Origin: Tenodera sinensis
Taxonomy: Eukaryota > Arthropoda > Insecta > Mantodea > Mantidae
NCBI GenBank assembly: GCA_030765045.1
Contig: CM060963.1
Span: 72,875,117 to 72,939,116 of the forward strand
Length of the DNA stretch: 64,000 nt
Direction of reading: 5' to 3'
The notes below the pieces were generated by a model. The model ran no database searches, was not told where the DNA came from, and saw nothing but the letters and a program-made list of their open reading frames with translations. The first letter of the stretch is position 1. Each line of letters starts with the position of its first letter. This document shows, piece by piece, positions 43,650 to 53,440 of this stretch. The position numbers were made by a program, and so were the translations under genes.

Positions 43650-45433
43650 AGGATTCTTCAACGTGCCAAGGCTCCACCTAATAATTTAACTCATGAAGAG
43701 AGGACCGCAATAAAAAAGCTCAACACCAACTAGGACATCATTGTCTGCTCTGCGGACAAGGGGAATGTAACGGTAATTATGAACCAACGTGACTACCAAC
43801 AGAAAATCTTGGATCTTCTGAAACCAGAAACATATCACAAAATTCAACGAGATCCCACAGCACGTATTCTTCGGAAAACGAACCTGCTTATTAAGAGCTC
43901 TTCCCTGTCAACAGAAGACAAACGCCGAATCATCAGATCTGAAGCACAGCCTCCTTGTCTCTTGACGGATTCTTTCATCAAAGATTCGACCCACTTCATT
44001 CAGAAGCTGCAAAGTGTAACCATACTACCTCAACATCTACTGGTCAGCTATGACGTTACATCACTTTTCACCATGGTTCCTGTTAATGAAGCCCTCGAGC
44101 AGTTGAAACCCATCTTCTCCGATGATATACTTGCACTCTTCCACCATGTGCTGTCCACGACTTACTTCCAGTGGAACCAGTCCTTCTACGAACAGCTAGA
44201 TGGTGTCGCTATGGGCAGTCCCCTGAGTGCTGTGGTTGCTAATTTTTACATGGAATATTTTGAAATCTTAGCCCTAGAAACGGTCGCACAAAAACCATTG
44301 GTCTGGTTCCGATAAGTGGACGATACTTTCGTCATATGGTCCCACGGAGAGAACGCCCTTCAGGACTTCCTTCAACATCTGAATAGCATCAATCAACACA
44401 TTCAGTTCACGATGGAAAAAGAAAAGGATGAACAACTAGCGTTTCTGGACGTCTTGGTTAGCAAGAAGGCCGACGGGACACTTGGACACACGGTGTACCG
44501 CAAGCCTACCCATACTGACCGCTACTTAAACAAACATTCCAATCATCATCCCAGACAGAAGCGTGCAATGATCAAGACGCTTGCAACCCGTGCTTCCCGC
44601 ATCTGTGAGCCGCACTTCTTAAAACAAGAACTTGGCCACTTAGAACAAGCATTACTTTCCAATGGTTATTCAATCCAAGAAGTAAGAAGAGCTTGCCGGC
44701 CTCCTAAGACTCAACCTGTCATCCGGAATCCAGATCTGCCCAAAAGTAAGGGCATTGTGTTCCTACTGTACATGAAAAATGTCACCGACCGAATTGATTG
44801 CATATTACAGTGGCATAACGTCAAGACGATCTTTAAACCCACCAGACAGTTAAGCAGTTTACTACGATCACCCAAGGATCCCCGAGAAACTTTGTCATCG
44901 GCTGGAGTATACAGTATTCCTTGTGGTTGTGGCTCAGTTTACATTGGAACTACTCAGCGCAGTGTTAAGACCAGGCTCACGGAACACAAAAGAAGCTGCC
45001 GCCTGGGCCAAATGATAAGTCTGCAGTCGCTGAACATGCCATTAATGCAGTCAGTGAACACAGTATTAAGTTCCAGGATACGCGCATCCTTGTATCTACC
45101 ATACATTACCATGCCCGACTACAGCGAGAGGCTATTGAAATTTACAAGCACCCTAACAATTTTAATAATAAGGAAGAGGCCTTAATATTAAACAGCAACT
45201 GGCATCCGGTCATAGAAAATAAAGAACATCATAAGAAGCAGGAAAGCAAGGTAAGCCAATCAGAAGAGACCAGCAGCATAAGAGAGATAGAACCCCTTCC
45301 ACCAGCCACCACACCTCTGCGTGCCCTGGGCCAATCAGCACACATTGCGCATGGTATAAATGGAGCGCCACAGACAGTCGACGCATCAGTCGCAGTGATA
45401 CCTTCTACGAGGAGACTTCGACAACGCCACTGA
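43650..45433 (+). pseudogene. Penelope-like RT and GIY-YIG endonuclease, three lesions
   Basis: The coding region includes SADKGNVTVIMNQRDYQ (N-terminal motif), SYDVTSLFTMVPV (first RT aspartate region), DGVAMGSPLSAVVANFYMEY, the catalytic VDDTFVIW, then HTVYRKPTHTDRYLN. The endonuclease block is VYSIPCGCGSVYIGTTQRS with downstream RLTEHKR. Lesions: a TAG just before the SADKGN motif (about 43729-43731), a TAA at 44313-44315 in place of the Tyr of the YVDD box, and a lost base near 45012 that shifts the last 140 codons. The normal C-terminal frame runs to TGA at 45431-45433. Start codon not determined. Confidence 0.88.
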
Positions 45434-45472
45434 GGATGTTTACCGCAGTTGTAAACGAAACGTCTGGAAGAC
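45424..45472 (+). ncRNA. hammerhead ribozyme-like motif of Penelope-like element
   Basis: The sequence has the core CTGAGGA (45430-45436), a six-pair helix GTTTAC/GTAAAC closed by a seven-base loop, then GAAAC (45457-45461) and GTC (45462-45464). CCA before and TGG after the core can pair as helix I. One extra U sits between CTGAGGA and helix II. Hammerhead motifs are known in Penelope-like terminal repeats (established), so position and core agree. Activity is untested, and helix III is minimal. Confidence 0.5.
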
Positions 45473-45604
45473 AGAACTCCAGCAGACCACGGCATAACAG
45501 CCCGGAAGATACTTCATTCTACAATAAAGAACTTCAGAGTTCTACATCTGCATCTAACTGATAATCTGCATAATCATTTGAATACTCTGCAAAATTAATA
45601 GGCT

Positions 45605-45840
45605 TAATTATTTGAGAGGTAGAACTGGAACTTAAAAATTCAATGCCACAGCTGGGATTTGAACCACAGACCTTCCACTTACCAGGCGGGTGCTCTAACC
45701 ATTGAGCTACTGTGACAACCTGCCAGAATGGCATTGAATTCTCAAACCAGTTCGTATTTCTCCTGGTAAACTACAAAGGCAGTCTCACATCAGAAAAAAC
45801 TACCAACAGTAAGTTTGTTGGCATAAATAAATAATAATTA
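45605..45840 (-). repeat. monomeric tRNA-core SINE
   Basis: Minus strand order: arm from ATTATTATTTATTTATGCC, leader with GAGAAATACGAACTGG, tRNA-like core (A box TAGCTCAATGG, B box GGTTCAAATCCC), tail TGGCATTGAATTTTTAAG. It lacks the first core and inverted arm found in the 6.4-kb copy, so it shows the simple form of this family. Confidence 0.75.
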
Positions 45841-46760
45841 AGGCATAATTATGTTTATGGCTATGTTGTTACAATCTTCCTTCCTGCCTTTACAAATATT
45901 ATACCTAACTTTTCTCTTCAGAAGCACACTCACTTGTGACACTGCAAACTTCTGAAACTGTTGAGTTGGCATTATCACTAGGAAGAGAAAGAAGAATACT
46001 AATTTTCACTACATATTTTCATTGTTTTCATTGTTTCGTAATAATTAATATGTGCCACTGTTTTGTGACAACTAAGGAACATGTCACAAACCAAGACGTG
46101 TTATGAGAGATGTCAAGGACAAGCATTATTAAGAAACTCTTACAGCTGTGCTAAACTCAATTCAACGATGACCAAATCTACGATACTGACTTGATCTGAT
46201 CATTTCAGTACAGACTGGCATTTGATTTGACAAGATTTTATACATATTTCTATATGTACATATATTTCTAAGGCAAATGGCAATAAGAAAGGCCTGAACA
46301 TTCAAATAATGTTTACAATTGTATATATTTTAATTTTAGTATTTACTTTTGGTCTTAATAATAACAATACTATTGCATTTGCTTTTCTCCAGGCTCATAA
46401 AATCCCAGGCCCACCTTTATTACACCAGTGCCCTGCAGGTCCTAATGTTATGCTGCTGCATATGCAGAGGGAAGTGCATAACAGCATAATTGTCATATTT
46501 GCATTTGGCTAAAGAACTCAAAAATCTCTTGCAAACTATGAAAACACTAATCAATTAAAAATCTCTTAACCTGCTTTCTGATTCTATGTGGATACTTGTT
46601 ATTTATTTTTATTGAACTTAGATTATACGTCTGGATTCGTGTGTGTAATATGGAGTTAATTTTTGTTGTTGTTCTGTGCACTGGTATATAAATAATGTTA
46701 TTGCAGTTTCTAGTGAAATGCTCATGCATGGTGCTATTTGCATGGAAGTAGTGCATATTA
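45841..46760. other. no recognised feature
   Basis: AT-rich DNA with only short frames; nothing I can assign. Confidence 0.5.
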
Positions 46761-47692
46761 CAGTAGAATCCCAATAACTCAACTCTCAATAACCAGCATT
46801 CTGTGCAGCTTGACAACTTTTTTTATTTTAATATTTTTTATTTTTTATCGTTAAAGTTGACTGTAATAATTCCTACTATCCACTATATGGTATGAATAGT
46901 ATGGGTGAATTTTAATTAGTGTATGTATACAGCCTACCAAATTCTCCTTCACAGTAACAAAAGGGCTGACTATGTATTGACCTTCAATATCTAGTCAGAT
47001 CATATCAGCTGGCAGGCCATTGTCACGAAACCAAAAACTTGCCACTAATAATGTGGATACATAGCACAAACGCTTGTTTGGAAGGTTTACTGCTTGACCC
47101 AGTACAAAGGCATTTTTTAGATGTGACGAATTGTGCAATAGTTTATGATCGAGTCCACTTTTGTATTTATAAGACCATAGGGATTTCAAGCTATCTTTCT
47201 GGCTTCCATGTAATACATAAAAATTTAGGGCTGTGCATGATTAAGTACAGTTCCATCTCACATTATCAGCACTGTCTTGTTTATTTCAAGGAATGGAACA
47301 GAGATATCACCCCCATCAACAGTTTGTTTGATGTCACTTACGCAGATTCGAGCAAGGTCACCTATCAAATCTAAAAATATCCCTTTACGTGGTAAGCTAA
47401 GCTTTCAGTTACATATTTATAGTTACAGTGCAGCTTCCAAAATTTGACGCTTACTGTTAGTGTTGTGTTGAGTTTTTGTGCCAGTTAAAATGTTGAACAA
47501 GAAGAAAAGACAAGTTAACCTGACAATGGAAATTAAATTAGACATGTTAAAGATACCCAGCAATGGGGAATGTAATTTGCAGTATTATGTTACGAGTTGT
47601 GAGTAACAGACCCTTTATTCCATAAAAATCAACATTTTGGAAACTCAACAGCTTCCCAGTCCACATTAAGCTGAGTAATCAGGATTCCACTG
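46761..47692 (+). mobile_element. pogo/Tigger-like element, mostly deleted
   Basis: 932 bp with TA flanks (46759-46760, 47693-47694). The ends are CAGTAGAATCCCAATAACTC and, read from the right, CAGTGGAATCCTGATTACTC. Near the right end a short frame (47490-47606) starts MLNKKKRQVNLTMEIKLDML, similar to the N-terminal helix-turn-helix of Tigger transposases. The rest of the gene is gone. Confidence 0.75.
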
Positions 47693-48299
47693 TATTGTTT
47701 AAAATGCTAACTGAATCTAAAATATATAAACATGATAGGGTGAGTACTTTGTTTTCATATTTTCTATAAAATGTGGCTTACGTGTTCATTTTTGTTGAAA
47801 ATGAATAACTTTCTTATTTTCTTTTGTATTACATGAAGCGTGTCTGGAAAGTAAGTACCATTTATTTACTCTTAGGGATATATTATTTCCAGTGGCAAAG
47901 TTTCACTTTTTATTGTATTCCATATTGTTTTATTCTTCCTTGATGAGCTAAGAATCCGTGCATCAAAGTAATGCTTTTTGGCAGCCTTTATTACTTTATT
48001 ATAAATTTGCTTATATTGTTTAAAGCACCTCCATGAATATCTACAGTTCTCTGTGTAATAAGCATGTGCAACACTATAGCTTGAGAGATTAAAGCATCTT
48101 CATTGCCTACGAGTTAACATGTGTTTTTATTTGCGTTAACAATGAAGGAATTCCTTTATACCAATTCCCCTGTGCTTCCTTTCCTTTTCTATTTTTAGAA
48201 ATACAATTATCATATTGCACCCAAAAATTCAATTTGGAAGTTACCTCAATAAATGAAGTAGTTGTCACAGAAAAGAAAACATAAAAAGTTGCAGGTAGA

Positions 48300-48503
48300 G
48301 TGGCTGCCAAAGAAAATCTCTCTGCACCTCCAGTCTATGTTACATTATTTATCATTGTATGAAGTCATGGACATTTCAGTGACTGCTTTAGGCCTGGTGG
48401 ATGGTACATTGCCTAAAGCAAACAATGAAGTGGCCATGGCTTTGTATAATCATAAATAATGGACATAGACCAGAGGTGCAGAGAGATTTTCTTTGGCAGT
48501 CAT
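48300..48503. mobile_element. hairpin MITE
   Basis: The arms TGCCAAAGAAAATCTCTCTG (from 48306) and the inverse CAGAGAGATTTTCTTTGGCA are about 50 bases each once mismatches are allowed, around a spacer of roughly 100 bases. No ORF of significance. Confidence 0.75.
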
Positions 48504-48639
48504 TGTATGTGCAAATTCACAACTTGCTTAGTGATGTATGTATACTAATACACTTTCATAAATTGTTCTTATTGATATTGAAGTTCAAGGGCAGTGTACT
48601 TTATGGTGGTCTTGCTGAATCAGTTTAGTATTAACACCT

Positions 48640-51600
48640 GGGCGACCGAGCTTCGCTCAGCGTTTTTCGTCTCTGTTTTTGTAAAATCTTGTTTTTTGTG
48701 GGAGAAGATACTTATTTAGATAAACTAAAGTCAAAACGTTAACTAAATAAAAATTTTTGTCGCAATTGTGAAGAGCCATTTCCGTGATACAAATATTTCA
48801 TAAACACCATCATTTCAGCTGTAAAACATCTACTGATGAACGCAGACCTCCCCCATAGATATCCACTCAGTTTGACGTTTTCATCGAGCATTTGTTCCAT
48901 TATGGAGTTCAGTTCCTTGCTGCTGCGATTGACTCCAGGGCACATTGGCCAAGGTCCTTCATCTTTCTGTCGAGTTCTTCCATGGCTTCCTTTACCCTGG
49001 CCAGTCACTCGTTAGTATTCTCCGATAGAATTATCTTCATATTAGACATTCTCGTCTTCATCTTTTCTGTTTGGGAGTTTGCATTTTCAATTTGCCTTCC
49101 ATTTTTGTTTCCATTTTGTCCATTTTTGTTCCTATATTTTCTATTCCGTAGTTTACATTTTTCCAATTTGGCTTTTATATTTGTTTCCTCTGCTGCATTC
49201 CGGAATTCATTTCATTTCCCATTATGTCCATGTTGGCTAACATTTATTTCAACTGTTCCGTATCGTACTTTTTGGCGCACTCCTGACATCAATTGTGATT
49301 ACTTTACTTTTTTAACTATTTCTTTATTTTTTATTAAAACACTGGAGCAAAGGCACTGTTGAGCAATAACAAATGCTACAGGAAGAAAAGCTGGTTGATA
49401 AAGTCATGTAAATGTACTACGCATTTCTATTTCAATCTTGTAGAAAATTGTATGAATTATTTGTAATTATTTGCCGAAGCGGGAGTAGTGAAAGAAATGT
49501 GATTGTGTTTAGTAAAAGAAAAATGAGTATAAAAACCATGTGAATATTATACGTTGCACTTATATATCAAGTGTGGGGAAAAATGTATGGATTGTTTGTA
49601 GAAGAGGGAGTAGTATGTTAGGTAAAAGAAAAGAGAGTAGAGAAAACCATGTGAACGTAATATGTTGGGTGGTAAAATGGATTGCATAAAAATCTTCACC
49701 ATGAAAACAATTAGATGTGTTACTTTTCATGACAATCAGTCAACCTGTTTTGGAATTTACTCACTCTTCAACATACGATATGTATAGGCGTTGGTATGTA
49801 TGAAGTTGATAAACGATAAACATGTGAATTGTTACGTAAAACAAAAGTGAGTAGAGAAAATAGTATAAATGTAATACGTTCTATTTCTTTTTCAAACATA
49901 TAAAATTTTATGAATTATATGTTGAAGGGCGAGTAGCGAAAGAAGACTGATGGTGCCTCATAAAGGAAGAATTAGTAGAGAAAGTCATGTGAATGTAATG
50001 AGTTGCATTTATAATTCAATCATAGAATATTATACGAATCGTATGTTGAAGGGAAAACAGAGGATAAATGATATGCTACGTAAAAGAAATGCGAGTAGAA
50101 AACCATTTGAAAGTAATATATTGTGTAGTAAAATTGTTACCATAAAAACTTTCCCCATGAAAAAATACATATACGTGCCGAATTTTGCGATGATCGATTA
50201 AGTGGTTTTCGAGCTTAACAGTTAGATATATACAAACATCCAAGTTATATAGATGATATGACTTATTTGTAGAAGAGTGAGTAGAGAGAAATGTGAATGT
50301 GTTACCTAAAAGTGAGCAGAGAAACCAGCATGAATGTAGAGCATTTCTATTTCAAACGTACAAAAAATTTTGTGACTTCTTTGTAGAAGAGTGAGTAGAG
50401 AAAAAGATGTGAATGTGTTCTAAAAGTGAGAGGAGAAAACAGTGTGAATGTAATAGCATATCTATTTCAAACGTACAGAACATGATATGACTTATTTTAA
50501 AAGTGTGGATAAAAACTTTTTGGTGTAAAATCACGTTTTTTATGGAAAATTGTTTATAGAACAGTGAGTAGAGAAAGAGATGTGAATTTGTTACCTAAAT
50601 GTGAGAGGCAAAACAGTGTAAATGTAATAGCATTTCTATTTCAACCATACAGAACATTGTATGACTTATTTTAAAAGTGGGAATAAAAGTCTTTTTTTGT
50701 GCAAAATCACGTTTTTTATGGAAAATTGTTTATAGAAGAGTGCGTAGAGAAAGAGACGTGAAAGTGTTACCTAAAAGTAAGTAGAGAAACCACTGTGAAT
50801 GTAATATGCAGTATCTCTATTTCAAACATACAGAAAATTGTATGACTTATTTGTAGAAGAGTGAGTAGAGAAAGAGATGTGAATGTGTTACCTAAAAGTG
50901 AGAGGAGAAAACAGTGTGAATGTAAGAGCATTTCTATGTCAAATATACAGAACACGGTATGACTTATTTTAAAAGTGACGATAAAAACATTTTTTGGTGC
51001 AAAATCACGTTTTTTTATGGAAAATTGTTTATAGAAGAGTGAGTAGAGAATGAGGTGTGAATGTGTTACCTAAAAGTAAGTAGAGAAACCACTGTGAATG
51101 TAATATGCAGTATCTCTATTTCAAACATACAGAAAATTGTATGTATACTTATTTGTAGATGAGTGAGTAGAGAAAGAGATGTGAATGTGTTACCTAAAAG
51201 TGAGAGGAGAAAACAGTGTGAATGTAAGAGCATTTCTATGTCAAATATATAGAACACGGTATGACTTATTTTAAAAGTGCGAATAAAAATGTTTTTTGGT
51301 GCAAAATCACGTTTTTTATGGAAAATTGCTTATAGAAGAGTGAGTAGAGAAAGAAATGTGAATGTGTTACCTAAAAGTAAGTAGAGAAAACACTGTGAAT
51401 GTAATATGCAGCATCTCTATTTCAAACATACAGAAAATTGTATGTATACTTATTTGTAGATGAGTGAGTAGAGAAAGAGATATGAATGTGTTACCTAAAA
51501 GTGAGAGGAATGTAATAACATTTATATTGCAAACGTATAGAATATGGTATGAATTATTTTAAAAGTGACGATAAAAATGTTTTTTGGTGCAAAATCATGT

Positions 51601-51955
51601 TTTTTATGGAAAATTGTTTATAGAAGAGTGAGTAGAGATAGAGGTGTGAATGTGTTACCTAAAAGTGAGTAGAGAAAATGGTGTGAGTGTAATATGCATG
51701 TATACAAAAATTTAATCAAATCTTTAGAGCCGTTTCTGAAATACTGTGTGTATATACAAGAATTGCTCTGTGGAAGCGGGAATAAAAAATGTTATTTTTT
51801 ATGTAAAATTGCATTTTTTCGGGAATTACACCTATATAGCTGAACTTAAAAAGCAAAACCCTATCTGAATACAAAATTTGATCGAAATCGTTAGAGCCGT
51901 TTCCATGTTGCGCAGAATAAATATATATGTATACACACAAGAATTGCTCGTTTAA
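48640..51955. repeat. complex repeat with satellite-like array
   Basis: The left edge carries GCGACCGAGCTTCGCTCAGC. Within 49370-51700 a module with AGTAGAGAAAG, TGTGAATGT, TTACCTAAAAGTGAG and ATTTCTATTTCAAACATACAG recurs many times. Higher-order units of about 300 bases are seen from the spacing of AAAATCACGTTTTTTATGG at 50703, 51002, 51303 and 51593. The right edge has TTAGAGCCGTTTCC, related to text inside the TIR family. No protein gene is recognised, although a short Lys/Glu-rich frame lies on the minus strand at 48900-49250. Confidence 0.75.
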
Positions 51956-51961
51956 ATATAT

Positions 51962-52115
51962 GTTGTTGTTTTCTAGTGCCTTGCGTCTGGCAATGAAGCC
52001 ATTAGCATTCATGCTCTCCAATACTTTTGAACTGCAGTTTCTTCTGATCTTAATGCTTCACAGGTCTTCAAGTGGTCTTCGTTCATTTCTGCTGGATCTG
52101 TTCGTGGCTTTCATG
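51962..52115 (-). repeat. 5'-truncated LINE tail
   Basis: The minus strand matches the last 155 bases of the LINE at 53.4-56.8 kb, from the GATCCAGCAGAAATGAA region to CACTAGAAAACAACAAC, with a few substitutions. Upstream it is fused to a head module (52130-52320) also found at 33.05-33.25 kb. Confidence 0.85.
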
Positions 52116-52129
52116 TAACTGTTTTCTTA

Positions 52130-52460
52130 ATGGGCACCAGTTTTACAATGTGGCAGTTACATCATCCGACTTAAACCCCCATTTTACAAGGGGGACCACA
52201 CCTATCGTTGGTCAACGGGTCCATTGGACCTAGCCGGGAGGACTAAATAGGTGGTATTTAGATCCACCGACCTTCCCCTCATGTGCCTCTGAGGGACGCT
52301 GTTGTGCTGTGATAGGCCAGCACATATGTAAATGACATTTCCTCCATTTTAGATGATACAGTTATACCGCTGTGATTTGGTCCCCAGAGCCTCATCTGTT
52401 AAAAGCAGGGTGCACCACGGGCAGGATGAGGATGGGAATTGGGTAGGAGAGACTATAGGA
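52130..52460 (-). repeat. head module of chimeric repeat, second copy
   Basis: It shares GGACCACACCTRTCGTTGGT and the surrounding 170 bases with 33045-33250. I see no tRNA-type A and B boxes. Confidence 0.6.
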
Positions 52461-53440
52461 GGCGCATCACTACCCCTTACTACCCCTCGTTTAAATATAT
52501 AAGATATAAACAATGTAATATTGTGAAAATAAATGTTGTGCATATGATTTCAATAAGAGAAGTGAAACATGTAGGTAAATTCATTTTCACTTGTTTCCAA
52601 ACAGAAACAAATCTCCCAAAAGATATAGAACATAGGTAAATTTTGCAAAAGAAAATATTTTTTGTCTTGTCCCAGTACTTATTTATGTTCCTTCTATTTT
52701 TAGGGCATGATTATGAATGGATATAACTATTAAAAGAGCAGCTTTATTAAAACTTGGAGCTATTCCTATTATATGGAAAAATGAAGATACTTCAAGTTCT
52801 AGTAAGACACTAATTAATCCTTCACCATCTTTAAGAGCAAACAACAAAGAAGAGAATGATATGAGGCCAGAGGTCGTAATAGCAATATTTCTGAACTAAA
52901 TTATAGAGTTACTACAATAAAACTGACAACAAAGGGGATGATGATAAAATTAATGAAAGAGAATCCAGAATAGAAAGTGGCTAAACAAAGAGAATGTAAA
53001 ATGTGAACTAGATACTGAATATGTCAGGAAATACACCGATGATATATTGTTGGAACATAAAACATCTATGAAACAAGCAATGATGAGGAAGGTCAGGATA
53101 AGCTGAATTAACATTTCTACAAATGATACTTCAGATTTTGATACAAGTGAAAAAAAGGAAGAAAAAGGAGGAGGAGAAGGAGAGTGCTTCATCGTACATG
53201 GAAATGAAGTTGGATATCTCTACTTTTACCTTTCAAGGTGCATGTTTTATGTAGAAATGGAATGAAAACAATTTCTCATACATTAAATGGACAATACCAT
53301 GTGTTAAAACAGTATGTTATTGACGTGATACATTCACCTGGAAATCACAAAATTTATGAGGAAAGAAATTGAAAGCAAGCACTTTAATAGCAAGTTCTTC
53401 ATTATCTGGTAGGAAAATTGCTTCAGAAATATAAGTCCTT
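52461..53440. other. unassigned; possible THAP-like fragment
   Basis: The frame 52717-52899 begins after a good splice-acceptor-like stretch and has ALLKLGAIPIIW, faintly like the AVPTIF box that ends THAP domains. The rest is low complexity. I do not claim a gene. Confidence 0.25.

Larger units (their letters stand above)
43536..45525 (+). mobile_element. Penelope-like retroelement with 13-bp target duplication
   Basis: The direct repeat AAAGAACTTCAGA flanks the element (43523-43535 and 45526-45538). It starts with AAGCTACGTAGGCTTTCACG and contains an inverted pair (43568-43603 and 45490-45525, CGGCATAACAGCCCGGAAGA core). Inside is one RT plus GIY-YIG coding region. A hammerhead-like motif lies near the 3' end. 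These features together define a Penelope-like element. Confidence 0.92.

Noticed and set aside
43615..43650. Second hammerhead core (CTGATGAG) near the Penelope-like 5' end
   Set aside because: No GAAA and no closing helix at proper distance; the motif alone occurs by chance.
48892..49362. 156-residue plus-strand Phe-rich frame
   Set aside because: Antisense of a Lys/Glu-rich minus-strand stretch; codon pattern and domain evidence are absent on the plus strand.
49370..51700. CRISPR-like array from regularly spaced repeats
   Set aside because: Eukaryotic context, units of about 300 bp with related, not unique, intervening sequence; fits a satellite.
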